A stretch of 64,000 bases of DNA from Rhizobacter sp. AJA081-3. GTDB lineage: Bacteria; Pseudomonadota; Gammaproteobacteria; Burkholderiales; Burkholderiaceae_C. Numbering within the stretch: position 1 is the stretch's first letter; each line of letters opens with the position of its first letter. Made by a program: the position numbers and the translations under genes. The stretch is taken from positions 2,356,001 to 2,420,000 of the forward strand of contig NZ_CP059067.1 of assembly GCF_017795745.1 (NCBI RefSeq). The letters are read 5' to 3'. The notes below the pieces were generated by a model. That model worked only from the letters and a program-made list of their open reading frames with translations. It did no database searches and was not told the DNA's origin. Below, one piece after another: positions 1 through 8,123 of this stretch.

Positions 1-528
1 GTCGCCCGGCTGCGCATCGGCATTTCGCTTGACGTGCTTCGGATGCACCAGCCCCAGCGCCACGAGGCCGTAGATCGCCTCGACGGAATCGATGGTGTGG
101 CCGCCGGCGATCGGGATGCCCGCGGCGCGGCACACCGAGGCGCCGCCTTCGAGGATGCGGCCGATGGTCTGCGTGGACAGCACGTTGATCGGCATGCCCA
201 CCAGCGCCAGCGCCATGATCGGGCGGCCGCCCATGGCGTAGACATCGCTGATGGCATTGGTGGCGGCGATGCGGCCGAAATCGTGCGGGTCGTCGACGAT
301 GGGCATGAAGAAGTCCGTCGTCGCGATCAGCGCCTGCTCGTCGTTGAGCTGGTAGACGGCCGCGTCGTCGGCGGTCTCGATGCCCACCAGCAGCTCTTTC
401 GGGATCGGCATCGCGGCCGTGCCCTTGAGGATCTCGGAGAGCAGGCCCGGGGCGATCTTGCAGCCGCAGCCGCCGCCGTGCGACAGCGAGGTCAGGCGGG
501 GTTCGGCGGGTTTTTCGGGTGCGTTCAT
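1..528 (-). CDS. selD: Selenide, water dikinase SelD/SenC (partial, 3' end off window)
   Basis: The gene runs off the left edge, so only about 176 N-terminal residues are visible. It matches selenide, water dikinase, which makes selenophosphate from selenide and ATP. Seen: a Gly-rich loop with catalytic Cys-Gly-Cys-Lys (residues 21-24), an Asp-Asp metal/ATP site (54-55) and the AGGHTID stretch (141-147). The active-site position is Cys; there is no in-frame TGA, so it is not a selenocysteine form. Its ATG overlaps the senB stop by 4 bp (ATGA), placing it as the SenC member of a selenoneine cluster that supplies selenophosphate to SenB. Whether it is also the genome's general SelD for selenoproteins or selenouridine tRNA cannot be seen here. 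Confidence 0.93.
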   Translation of the reverse strand, partial: MNAPEKPAEPRLTSLSHGGGCGCKIAPGLLSEILKGTAAMPIPKELLVGIETADDAAVYQLNDEQALIATTDFFMPIVDDPHDFGRIAATNAISDVYAMGGRPIMALALVGMPINVLSTQTIGRILEGGASVCRAAGIPIAGGHTIDSVEAIYGLVALGLVHPKHVKRNADAQPGD

Positions 529-1505
529 CGTCGGTCTCCGGGGTCGGTGCGTTCTGTCAGTTCGGCCAGCAGGCGGTGCAGCGTGTCGCGTTCGGCCTGC
601 GGCGAGAACAGCGGCGCGCGTTGCGCCACCTGGCGCGTCAAAGCCGGCAGCATATCGGCATCGTCGCGGGCGCGCTCCAGCAGGGTCGCCAGTGCTGCGT
701 CGTCGCCGGGCGAAAAGTAGCCGTCGTAGTCTTCTCCGAGCAGGCCCAGGTTGCCGTCGATGCGCGAGGCCAGCACCGGCGTGCCGCTGCGCACGGCCTC
801 GATGACCACGTGCGCCCCGCCTTCCATCCGGCTCGGGTGTACCAGCACATGGGCCGCCTGGATGCGCCGCCGGGTGGCCGCGTGCGGCAGCGCGCCGAGC
901 CAGCGGTAGTTGGACTGCGCTGCGGCGCGCGCCTGCGCCAGCGCGCCCAGCGCCGGGTCGAGCGCCGCGCCGACATGGTCGAGCAGGATGTCGCTGCGCG
1001 AGGCCAGCCGCTCGGCGGCACGCAGGTAGGAGCGCGGATCCTTCTCCTCGCGCAGGTGGCCCACCATCAGGGCGCGCAGATGGCGCATCGTTCGCGGCAG
1101 CACGCGACGCGCCGGGCAGGACTGCAGCACCACGCGGCAGCGCTCGCGCAAGTCCAGCGGCAGCCGTTCGCAACCCAGTTCATTGAGCACCACGAGGCGG
1201 TCGGCGCGCTGAAGCGAGCCTTGCGCGTCGGCATCGCTGTCGATGTCGCGGTACAGGTCGGTGCCGGTGAGCACCAGCACCAGCGGCCGCTGCGGGTGCG
1301 CGGCGCGCCAGGCTCTCACCGAAGCCGCCGAGCGGCGGGCGTGCAACGCGATCATCAACGCTTCGTCGCCGCCGCGCCACTGGCCCGTCAAGGCAACGTT
1401 GTAAGCTGGACGCAGCAAACGCGACCAACGCTGCGCGGTCTGCCAGTTGCCGTTGTTGGCGTCCGCCAGCGCCGGGGTCACGATCACGATGGATTCACGA
1501 TGCAC
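525..1505 (-). CDS. senB: Selenosugar synthase SenB (GT-B glycosyltransferase)
   Basis: A 326-residue GT-B glycosyltransferase of the kind paired with SenA and SelD. In the known pathway SenB uses UDP-sugar and selenophosphate to make a 1-seleno-sugar, the selenium donor for selenoneine. Seen: an N-terminal Rossmann start (IVIVTPA, 6-12), a GHLREEKDP nucleotide-sugar motif (149-157) and the C-terminal E-x7-E motif (EGGAHVVIEA, about 228-237) typical of GT4-type enzymes. The start is GTG at 1505; no later start keeps the first beta strand. That GTG lies within 6 bp of the divergent senA ATG. The stop overlaps senC by 4 bp. The SenB call rests on fold plus context; from fold alone it would be a generic GT4 glycosyltransferase. 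Confidence 0.9.
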   Translation of the reverse strand: MHRESIVIVTPALADANNGNWQTAQRWSRLLRPAYNVALTGQWRGGDEALMIALHARRSAASVRAWRAAHPQRPLVLVLTGTDLYRDIDSDADAQGSLQRADRLVVLNELGCERLPLDLRERCRVVLQSCPARRVLPRTMRHLRALMVGHLREEKDPRSYLRAAERLASRSDILLDHVGAALDPALGALAQARAAAQSNYRWLGALPHAATRRRIQAAHVLVHPSRMEGGAHVVIEAVRSGTPVLASRIDGNLGLLGEDYDGYFSPGDDAALATLLERARDDADMLPALTRQVAQRAPLFSPQAERDTLHRLLAELTERTDPGDRR

Positions 1506-2723
1506 GTCGCAAGCCTAACGCCAGTGGCACGTCTGGCCCGAGAGGGAAATGCCGATGTCGTCGCCCAGGCGCTGCAAGCCAGCCGGCGCGATACGCTGGC
1601 GACCTTCGCGTTGTACGAGCAGGCGCTGCCGGGCCTGGACGTGCCAAGACGGGGCGAGCTGAACCCGCCGCTGTGGGAACTGGGCCACATCGGCTGGTTC
1701 CAGGAGTACTGGCTGGTGCGCAATCCGCTCCGCGGCCACGGTGCGGCCGCCGACCCCGACGCACCGCGCGGCCGGCCGCTGCGCCCCGACGCCGATGCGC
1801 TCTACAACTCCAGCCGCGTGCCGCACGACTCACGCTGGTCGCTGCCGCTGCCCGATGCGCAGCGCACCCGCGACGAGCTGGTGCGTCAACTGGATTCGAC
1901 GCTGGCGCTGCTGGGCGGCGTCGACGCTGGCGACGACGATTCGCTGTATTTCTACCGCCTCGCCCTGCTGCACGAAGACATGCACCACGAGGCGGCGCTC
2001 TACATGGCGCAGTCGCTGGGCATCGCGATCGACGATCCGCGCTGGCAGGCCACCGCCCTGCCCGCCCCGCCGCCGCCGATCCGCCTGCCCGCCGGGCGCT
2101 GGAAGCTCGGCAGCGAAGCGCGGCGCGGCTTCGCCTTCGACAACGAGCTCGCCGCGCACGAGGTCGAGGTGTCGGCCAGCGCCATCGATGCGCAAGCCGT
2201 GCGCTGGGCCGAGTACCTGCCCTTCGTCGAGGCCGGCGGCTACGGTGACGCGCGCTGGTGGAACGATGCCGGCCAGCGCTGGCTTGCAGAGCACCACGTC
2301 GCCGCGCCGCGATACCTGCGCCAGATCGATGGCACCTGGCAGCACTGGCGACACGGCCGCTGGTTGGCGCTCGACCTCGCCGAAGCAGCCTGCCATCTCA
2401 CGCAGCACGAAGCGCTGGCCTGGTGCCGCTGGGCCGGGCGCCGCCTGCCCGGCGAGGCCGAATGGGAGCGCGCAGCCTTGACCCGGCCCGAGGCGTTCCG
2501 CTGGGGCGACGTGTGGGAATGGACGGCCAGCCCGTTCCAGCCCTTCCCCGGCTTTGCCGCACACCCCTACCGCGACTACTCTGCGCCCTGGTTCGACGGC
2601 AGGCCGGTGCTGCGCGGTGCCTCGTTCATGACGCAGCCGCGCTTGCGCCATCCGCGCTATCGCAACTACTTCCCCGCGTTCCGCAACGACGTGCCGGCCG
2701 GGTTCCGGACCTGTGCGCCGTGA
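1500..2723 (+). CDS. senA: Selenoneine synthase SenA (EgtB-like nonheme iron enzyme)
   Basis: An EgtB-family enzyme of 407 residues (from ATG 1500): an N-terminal DinB-like helical domain carrying the iron ligands (His63 in LGHIGW, and H158-x3-H162-x-E164) and a C-terminal FGE-sulfatase fold (about 197-405) ending GFRTCAP. SenA couples hercynine to the selenosugar from SenB using Fe and O2, forming the C-Se bond of selenoneine. Adjacency to senB and a selD homologue separates it from ergothioneine EgtB. The start is uncertain: ATG 1500 overlaps the senB start region and has no clear Shine-Dalgarno; GTG 1524 is the next option. A much longer upstream open frame is antisense to senB and was ignored. 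egtD follows convergently after 8 bp. Confidence 0.9.
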   Translation: MHVASLTPVARLAREGNADVVAQALQASRRDTLATFALYEQALPGLDVPRRGELNPPLWELGHIGWFQEYWLVRNPLRGHGAAADPDAPRGRPLRPDADALYNSSRVPHDSRWSLPLPDAQRTRDELVRQLDSTLALLGGVDAGDDDSLYFYRLALLHEDMHHEAALYMAQSLGIAIDDPRWQATALPAPPPPIRLPAGRWKLGSEARRGFAFDNELAAHEVEVSASAIDAQAVRWAEYLPFVEAGGYGDARWWNDAGQRWLAEHHVAAPRYLRQIDGTWQHWRHGRWLALDLAEAACHLTQHEALAWCRWAGRRLPGEAEWERAALTRPEAFRWGDVWEWTASPFQPFPGFAAHPYRDYSAPWFDGRPVLRGASFMTQPRLRHPRYRNYFPAFRNDVPAGFRTCAP

Positions 2724-2731
2724 TGCGCGAG

Positions 2732-3694
2732 TCAGCCCGCGGCGAGGAACACCGCGAACCAGCCCTGCGGATCGGTCCAGTGGCGCACGGCGCCGAAGCC
2801 GGCCTCGCGCAGCAAGTCCTCGAAATCCGCCACCGCCCACTTGGCCGAGTTCTCGGTGTGGATGCGCTCGCCGGCGGCGAACTCTCGGCGTCCGCCGTTC
2901 CAGTGCACTGTCACGGCGTGCCGCGCCTGCAGATGCATCTGGATGCGCGAATGCACCGTATCGAAGTGGGCGACGTGTTGCCAGTCACGCACGCGGAAAT
3001 CGGCACCGAGGAGGCGGTTGAGGTGATTCAGCAGGTTGAGGTTGAAGGCTGCGGTCACGCCGAGTTCGTCATCGTAGGCGGCCTCCAGCGTGGCCACCGG
3101 CTTGACCAGATCGACGCCGATCAGCAAGGCGCCGCCAGCCGCCGTGGCCCGCGCGTCGCGCAGCAAGCGCAGTGCTTGCGCAGGCGAGAAATTGCCGATC
3201 GAGGAGCCGGGATAGAACACGAGGCCGCGGCCGTCGACCAGCCGTTCGGGCAGTTGCAGTTGCGCCGAGAAGTCCAGGCCCACGCCGACCATCTGCATCG
3301 CCGGGTGCTCGCGCTGCAGGTGCTGAAGCGAGTCGCGCAGGAAATCCACCGAGATGTCGACCGCCACGTAACGCCGCGGCTCCAGGCGGCCGAACAGGCG
3401 TGCCGCCTTGGCGCAGTTGCCTGCACCCAGGTCGACCATCACCGGGCCGGCGCCTGTGGCGTCGCGCGCGGCCTCGGCCATCGCCGCGCCGTGCACCGCG
3501 AAGATCTCGGCCTCGGTGCGGGTCGGGTAGTACTCCTGCAGCTCGGTGATGGCGTCGAACAGCCGCGAGCCCAGCGGGTCGTAGAAGAACTTCGGCGACA
3601 CGTGGGCCTGCGCCGCGAGCAGGCCGGCAGCCGCCTCGTCGGCCATCGCACGGTCGTCGATCCGGTGAAGCTGGATGAAAGTCGGGGTCTGCAT
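2732..3694 (-). CDS. egtD: L-histidine N(alpha)-methyltransferase EgtD
   Basis: A 320-residue EgtD-type methyltransferase that trimethylates histidine with SAM to give hercynine (histidine betaine), the acceptor used by SenA or EgtB. Seen: the family N-terminal block FFYDPLGSRLFDAI followed by EYYPTRTE (36-61), the SAM-binding DLGAGN (88-93), and the FYPGSSIGNF block shared by EgtD proteins. It is convergent with senA (8 bp gap) and divergent from the TVP38-like gene at 3817. No egtA, egtC or egtE is nearby, so the local product is more likely selenoneine than mycobacterial-type ergothioneine; some ergothioneine could still form if SenA or a distant enzyme accepts sulfur donors. Confidence 0.95.
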   Translation of the reverse strand: MQTPTFIQLHRIDDRAMADEAAAGLLAAQAHVSPKFFYDPLGSRLFDAITELQEYYPTRTEAEIFAVHGAAMAEAARDATGAGPVMVDLGAGNCAKAARLFGRLEPRRYVAVDISVDFLRDSLQHLQREHPAMQMVGVGLDFSAQLQLPERLVDGRGLVFYPGSSIGNFSPAQALRLLRDARATAAGGALLIGVDLVKPVATLEAAYDDELGVTAAFNLNLLNHLNRLLGADFRVRDWQHVAHFDTVHSRIQMHLQARHAVTVHWNGGRREFAAGERIHTENSAKWAVADFEDLLREAGFGAVRHWTDPQGWFAVFLAAG

Positions 3695-3816
3695 CGTAGA
3701 CGGGGGGTGCCGGGCCCCTGCGGCCCTCGGTCCGACTCTAGCAGCGCAACGCGGATACAGTGCCGGGGCCGAACCCCGACCCCTCCTTCAACTGACCCAT
3801 CGACAATCACGCCTTG

Positions 3817-4515
3817 ATGCGCTGGTCCACCACCCACTCGTTGTTTGCCGTGGTCGTGCTCGCGCTGGGGCTTGCCGTGGCCGGCTTGCTCACCGGCAGC
3901 GTGCCTGATCTCACGCAGCGCGAATGGTGGCTTGACCAGCATGCGCAGGGGCTGGCCTGGCAGGGCGAGTCGCCGTGGCTGTTCGCGATCGGCTTCGTGG
4001 CACTGTTCACCGTGCTGGCGGCCTTCACCTTGCCCGGCTGCGCACCGCTGTGCCTGTTCGCCGGCAGCTGCTACGGCGCCGTGGGCGGCACGCTGATCGT
4101 CGGCGCCGCGTCCACGCTGGGAGCGCTGCTGTCCTTTCTCACGGCGAGGCACCTGGCACGCGATCGTGTGGAGCGACGCTTCGGCCATCGGCTGCGCGTG
4201 CTCGACCTGGCAGTCTCCCGCCACGGCTGGCCGTGGGTGTTCTGGCTGCGCCTGGTTCCTGTCGTGCCCTACCCGCTGCTCAACCCTCTGCTCGGCCTGA
4301 GCCGGCTGTCGATGCGCGGTTTCCTGTGGCCCAGCTTCGCCGGGCTGACGATCGGCAGCGTGCCCTATGTGTGGGCCGGCCTCAGCCTGGTGGGCACACT
4401 GCAGACCGGTTCGCCCGACTGGGCCACGCTGGCCGGCGCGGCCACGCTGATGCTCGCCATCACGCTGACCGGCCGGCACTGGATGCAGCGCCGCGGCGCG
4501 GGGGCAGGCGGATGA
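3817..4515 (+). CDS. TVP38/TMEM64 (VTT domain) membrane protein
   Basis: A 232-residue polytopic membrane protein with the VTT/SNARE-associated core: a hydrophobic N-terminal helix (6-25), the FTLPGCAPLCLFAGSCYG block (re-entrant loop region, about 69-88), the GALLSFLTARHLARDRV segment and the LRLVPVVPYPLLNPLLGLS block. The family is related to DedA and is thought to handle lipid or small-ion transport; the substrate is unknown. Start ATG at 3817, with TTG three bases upstream as an alternative. The stop overlaps the ATG of the ATP-grasp gene (ATGA), implying co-expression. It is divergent from egtD over about 120 bp. Confidence 0.82.
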   Translation: MRWSTTHSLFAVVVLALGLAVAGLLTGSVPDLTQREWWLDQHAQGLAWQGESPWLFAIGFVALFTVLAAFTLPGCAPLCLFAGSCYGAVGGTLIVGAASTLGALLSFLTARHLARDRVERRFGHRLRVLDLAVSRHGWPWVFWLRLVPVVPYPLLNPLLGLSRLSMRGFLWPSFAGLTIGSVPYVWAGLSLVGTLQTGSPDWATLAGAATLMLAITLTGRHWMQRRGAGAGG

Positions 4516-5891
4516 CGCCGGTGCCGCGTGTCGGCTGGCTGTTCGCCTACGACTGGGATCGCCTCGCGCTGGAGGCGATCGAGCGCGACGCTGGCCTGGC
4601 GCGATTCGACCATGCCGGCTTCGACCTGTTTTCGTTCCCGAGCAATGCCGCGCTGGTCGGCTTCGACCTCGAACGCTTTGCAGAAAGGCAGGCCGCCCGT
4701 GGCCGGCGAATGGGCTGGCAGGGCGTGCTCTCTCACCACGAGCAGTTCGGCGCATTGGCCGCCGCGCTGGTCGCCGAGCGGCTGGGGCTGCCTGGCGCCA
4801 CACCCGAGTCGGTGATGGCGGCGCAGCACAAGCTGCACGCACGACAGGTGTTGCAGAAGGTGGCCCCCGAGGCCAACGTGGCCAGCCGGGAACTGCCCAC
4901 GCAGTACGGCGAGCCGATTCCCGAGGGCCTGCCGTACCCCAGCTTCGTCAAGCCGGTGAAGGCAGCGTTCTCGGTGCTCGCGCGCCGCGTCGACAGCCGC
5001 GCCGAACTGCAGGCGCACACCCGCTTCGGCCGACGCGAGCTGTGGGTGATCCGGCGCCTCGTGGAGCCCTTCGAACGCGTGTGCAGGGCGCGGCTGCCGC
5101 AGGCCGGCAGCGCACATCGCATGTTGCTGGAGGAGCCGGCGCCGGCACACGCCTCGCAGTACAACCTCGACGGCTGGGTGCAGGACGGCCAGGTGCATGC
5201 GCTGGGCGTGGTCGACGCCATCATGTACCCAGGCACCCAGGCCTTCATGCGCTGGGAACACCCGAGCCGCGCGAGCGATGCCGTGCAGAAGCGCGCGCTG
5301 GACGTGGCGCGCCGCTTCCTCGGCGCCATCGGCTACCGGCATGGCTTCTTCAACCTCGAGTTCTTCCACGACGCGGCCAGCGACCGGCTCACCGTGATCG
5401 AGTGCAACCCGCGGCTGGCCTCGCAGTTCGCCGACCTGTACCGGCGCGTGCAGGGCGTGGATGCGCACGCCATGGCGGTGGCGCTGGCGAGGGGCGAAGC
5501 GCCCGAGCTCGTACCGCGCTGCGAGCCGACGGCCGGCGTGGCGGCAAGCCTGGTGTACCGGACCTTCGACCCGCTGCTTGCATCGCCGCCGCAGCCCGAC
5601 GCGGCGGCCCGCTCGCGCTTCGCCGCGCAGCATCCGCAGGGCCTGCTGTTCGGCTTCCCCAAGCAGGGCCATTCGCTGGCACGCGACTTCAAGTGGACCG
5701 GCAGCCACCGCTACGCCATCGTGCACCTGGGCGCGGCCGACCGCGACGAGCTGCACCACCAGGCCGAGCGCGCCAGCGCGCTGTTCGGCTGGCCCGCCCC
5801 CTACTTCGACCACCCCGGCGAACACGCACCGGCAGCCGCCCCGGCCGCCGACTGGCGCAACCGATTCACCCCCCCTCTCGGAGCCTCCTGA
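4512..5891 (+). CDS. ATP-grasp domain protein of unknown substrate
   Basis: A 459-residue soluble protein with an ATP-grasp fold: the central SFVKPVKAAFSVLARRV strand with a Lys (about residues 141-159) and the metal-binding V-I-E-C-N-P-R motif (about 294-300). ATP-grasp enzymes ligate a carboxylate to an amine or thiol through an acyl-phosphate. The N-terminal ~120 residues do not identify a subfamily. It starts by 4-bp overlap inside the TVP38-like gene and is followed 1 bp later by a YHS lipoprotein, so it lies in a four-gene run. The frame stays open far upstream of 4512, but that part is antisense-like shadow sequence. Substrate and pathway are not known to me. Confidence 0.75.
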   Translation: MTPVPRVGWLFAYDWDRLALEAIERDAGLARFDHAGFDLFSFPSNAALVGFDLERFAERQAARGRRMGWQGVLSHHEQFGALAAALVAERLGLPGATPESVMAAQHKLHARQVLQKVAPEANVASRELPTQYGEPIPEGLPYPSFVKPVKAAFSVLARRVDSRAELQAHTRFGRRELWVIRRLVEPFERVCRARLPQAGSAHRMLLEEPAPAHASQYNLDGWVQDGQVHALGVVDAIMYPGTQAFMRWEHPSRASDAVQKRALDVARRFLGAIGYRHGFFNLEFFHDAASDRLTVIECNPRLASQFADLYRRVQGVDAHAMAVALARGEAPELVPRCEPTAGVAASLVYRTFDPLLASPPQPDAAARSRFAAQHPQGLLFGFPKQGHSLARDFKWTGSHRYAIVHLGAADRDELHHQAERASALFGWPAPYFDHPGEHAPAAAPAADWRNRFTPPLGAS

Positions 5892-5892
5892 C

Positions 5893-6513
5893 ATGACTTC
5901 CACCTTCACCCGACTGCTGCGCCGCTGGGCGCTGCTGGCCTGCCTGGCCCCGCTGGCCCTGGCCTCGCTGGGCGGCTGTTCGGCGATGACGGCACAGAAC
6001 CCGTCCAGCGCGCTGAAGCCGGTCAATGCCGTCGCCGAAGGCGGCGACGATCGCGTCATGCTCAAGGGCGCCGACGTGGTGGCCTATTTCACCCAGAACC
6101 GTTACGTGCAGGGCAACCCGCAGTTCAAGAGCGTGCACGAGGCAGTGACCTTCCGCTTCGCCAACGCCGAGCACAAGGCGCTGTTCGACGCCGCGCCGCA
6201 GAAGTACCTGCCGCAATATGGCGGCTACTGCGCCAACGGCATCGTCTACGGCATCCCCTGGGGCGGAGACGCCGACACCTGGCGCATGATCGACGGCAAG
6301 CTCTACGTCTTCGGCGGCCAGGGCAGCAAGGACGCCTTCGAGCTCGACGTCGCCGCCAACCTGAAGCTCGCCAACCAGTACTGGGCCGAGGAAGTCGCAG
6401 GCAGCAACAGCATCTGGCAGCGCAGCAAGCGGCTGGTGTTCCGCGTGCCGCACTACAAGAACGGCGAGCAACTGGCCAAGGACGTGGCCGCGGCGAAAGC
6501 GAAGAAGGGCTGA
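5893..6513 (+). CDS. YHS domain lipoprotein
   Basis: A 206-residue exported protein. The first 29 residues form a lipoprotein signal (hydrophobic stretch and lipobox SLGGC, Cys29), so it is probably anchored to a membrane facing the periplasm. Residues about 53-110 match the YHS family: DVVAYF, F-x-A-EHKALFDAAP-x-KYLP, then YGGYCA. YHS domains are small, often metal-associated modules found in redox or metal-handling proteins. It begins one base after the ATP-grasp stop and is followed by a DUF547 protein; YHS and DUF547 proteins often sit together in proteobacteria. Function unknown. Confidence 0.85.
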   Translation: MTSTFTRLLRRWALLACLAPLALASLGGCSAMTAQNPSSALKPVNAVAEGGDDRVMLKGADVVAYFTQNRYVQGNPQFKSVHEAVTFRFANAEHKALFDAAPQKYLPQYGGYCANGIVYGIPWGGDADTWRMIDGKLYVFGGQGSKDAFELDVAANLKLANQYWAEEVAGSNSIWQRSKRLVFRVPHYKNGEQLAKDVAAAKAKKG

Positions 6514-6544
6514 CGCCGTGCACCGCTTCAGGAGCCCGGCCCCC

Positions 6545-7372
6545 ATGACACCGTCGACCCACCGCCGCCGCTTGCTGCTGGCCTCGGCCGCTGCCTTGCT
6601 GCTGCCTGCCGCGCGAGCGCAGGCTTTCGACCACGGCCACGCCGCCTGGACGGCGCTGCTGCGCAAGCATGTGGTGCCGCTGCGCGGCGGGCAGGCCTCG
6701 CAGGTCCGCTACGCCGGCATGGCGGCCGATCGCGGCGCGCTGAAGGCCTATCTCGACAGCCTGTCGGCGGTCGGCGAAAGCAGCTTCGCCGCCTTCAGCA
6801 AGGCCCAGCAGATGGCCTTCCTGATCAACGCCTACAACGGCTTCACCGTCGAGCTGATCCTCACGCGCTGGCCCAAGCTCGAGTCGATCAAGGACCTCGG
6901 CTCGCTGCTGCAGAGCCCGTGGAAGCCGAAATGGGTGCCGCTGCTGGGCGGCAAGGTCTCGCTCGACGACATCGAGCACGCGATGCTGCGCCAGCGCGGC
7001 CGCTACGACGACCCGCGCGTGCACTTCGCCGTCAACTGCGCGAGCATCGGCTGCCCGGCGCTGCGCGAGGAGGCCTTCGACGCGGCGCGGCTGGACGCCC
7101 AGCTCGATGAGCAGGCGCTGCGCTTCATGAGCGACCGCACGCGCAACCGTTTCGACGCCGCCGGCGGCCGGCTGCAGGTGTCGAAGATCTTCGACTGGTT
7201 CGGCGAGGACTTCCGCCTCGGCCACCGCGGCATTGCCTCGCTGCCCGCCTTCCTGGCGCGTTACGCCGACGTGCTGGCCGATGCGCCGGCAGATCGCGAG
7301 CGCATCCGCGCCGGCCAGGCCGGCATCGGCTTCCTCGACTACGACTGGAAGCTCAACGACGCCGGCCGCTGA
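6545..7372 (+). CDS. DUF547 domain exported protein
   Basis: A 275-residue exported protein. ATG 6545 follows an AGGAGC ribosome site; a GTG at 6518 is possible but less likely. The N-terminus has a run of basic residues (HRRRLLLA) then a hydrophobic stretch ending ARA-QA, compatible with a Sec or twin-arginine signal peptide. The mature part shows the DUF547 signatures: QMAFLINAYNGFTVELIL (about 94-111), a basic LLGGKVSLDDIEH block, and FAVNCASIGCPALREEAF with two Cys (about 160-177), which may be redox active or bind metal. It is the last gene of the TVP38-ATP-grasp-YHS-DUF547 run and convergent with the methyltransferase at 7386. Biochemical role unknown. Confidence 0.85.
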   Translation: MTPSTHRRRLLLASAAALLLPAARAQAFDHGHAAWTALLRKHVVPLRGGQASQVRYAGMAADRGALKAYLDSLSAVGESSFAAFSKAQQMAFLINAYNGFTVELILTRWPKLESIKDLGSLLQSPWKPKWVPLLGGKVSLDDIEHAMLRQRGRYDDPRVHFAVNCASIGCPALREEAFDAARLDAQLDEQALRFMSDRTRNRFDAAGGRLQVSKIFDWFGEDFRLGHRGIASLPAFLARYADVLADAPADRERIRAGQAGIGFLDYDWKLNDAGR

Positions 7373-7385
7373 GTCGGCGAGCGGC

Positions 7386-8018
7386 TCAGCGCTTGCGCGC
7401 GACGATGCCGATCAGCGCCGAGCGGCCGCGGTGCTGCGTGCCCTCGGTGAGTTCGGCCTCGTAGCTGCGAAGTTCGAGGATCTCCATCCCGGCGAACGAC
7501 TCGCGCAGCATCGCCTCGGTGTACATGTGCGACTCTCGCGGCGGGCCGCCGGTCTTGTTCGCCAGTTGTTCGGGCCGGTAGCCCTGCAGCACCAGCAGCC
7601 CGCCCGGGCGCAAGGTGTCGACCATGTGCGCGAACAGGCGCGCGCGCATCGGCGGATCGGCGAACTGGATGAAGATCGCCGCGACCAGGTCGTAGGCTTC
7701 GCGCGGCCAGGCCAGCGCGTCGCCATCGGCGACGGCGTAGTCGACCGTCACGCCCGCCTGCGCAGCCAGCCGGCGCGCCTTGGCGACGCCCACCGCGGAG
7801 ATGTCGAAGGCATCGACCTTCAGGCCCTGGCGCGCCAGCCACACACTGTTGCGGCCCTCGCCATCGGCCACGCACAACGCCCGGCTTCCCGGCCGCAGCA
7901 GCGCCGCCTGCGCGCGCAGGTACTCATTGGGCTGCTGGCCGAAGATGAATTCGTCGGTGGCGAAGCGCTGGTCCCAGGTGGCGGCGGCGTCTGCAAAGGC
8001 AGATGTTTGCGATGTCAC
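7386..8018 (-). CDS. Class I SAM-dependent methyltransferase (TehB/thiopurine-type)
   Basis: A 210-residue methyltransferase starting at GTG 8018 behind a GGAG site. N-terminal WDQRFATDEFIFGQQPNEYL (about 15-34) resembles small TehB-like and thiol/chalcogen methyltransferases. Motif I is CVADGEGRNSVWLA (about 49-62), with an acidic post-I end (VDAFDIS) and motif III around TLRPGGLLVLQGY. Such enzymes often methylate small toxic thiols, selenium or tellurium species, but the substrate cannot be told from sequence. It lies alone, convergent with the DUF547 gene and divergent from the gene at 8124. Confidence 0.8.
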   Translation of the reverse strand: MTSQTSAFADAAATWDQRFATDEFIFGQQPNEYLRAQAALLRPGSRALCVADGEGRNSVWLARQGLKVDAFDISAVGVAKARRLAAQAGVTVDYAVADGDALAWPREAYDLVAAIFIQFADPPMRARLFAHMVDTLRPGGLLVLQGYRPEQLANKTGGPPRESHMYTEAMLRESFAGMEILELRSYEAELTEGTQHRGRSALIGIVARKR

Positions 8019-8123
8019 GGCGAACTCCAGAAAGTTCCCTGCGCTCGCTTGCGGCAGGTCATCGGAGAACTATACGTCGCCGGGTATAAACGTCTCATCA
8101 ATGGTTTCGCCCTGGAGGCCTTT

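Noticed and set aside
450-480. Selenocysteine form of SelD
   Set aside because: The active-site codon is TGC (Cys) with no TGA or SECIS-like need.
519-1499. Upstream extension of the senA frame (a 734-residue open frame from 519)
   Set aside because: It is antisense to senB throughout, is Arg/Ala/His-rich like other high-GC shadow frames, and the SenA family N-terminus begins near 1500.
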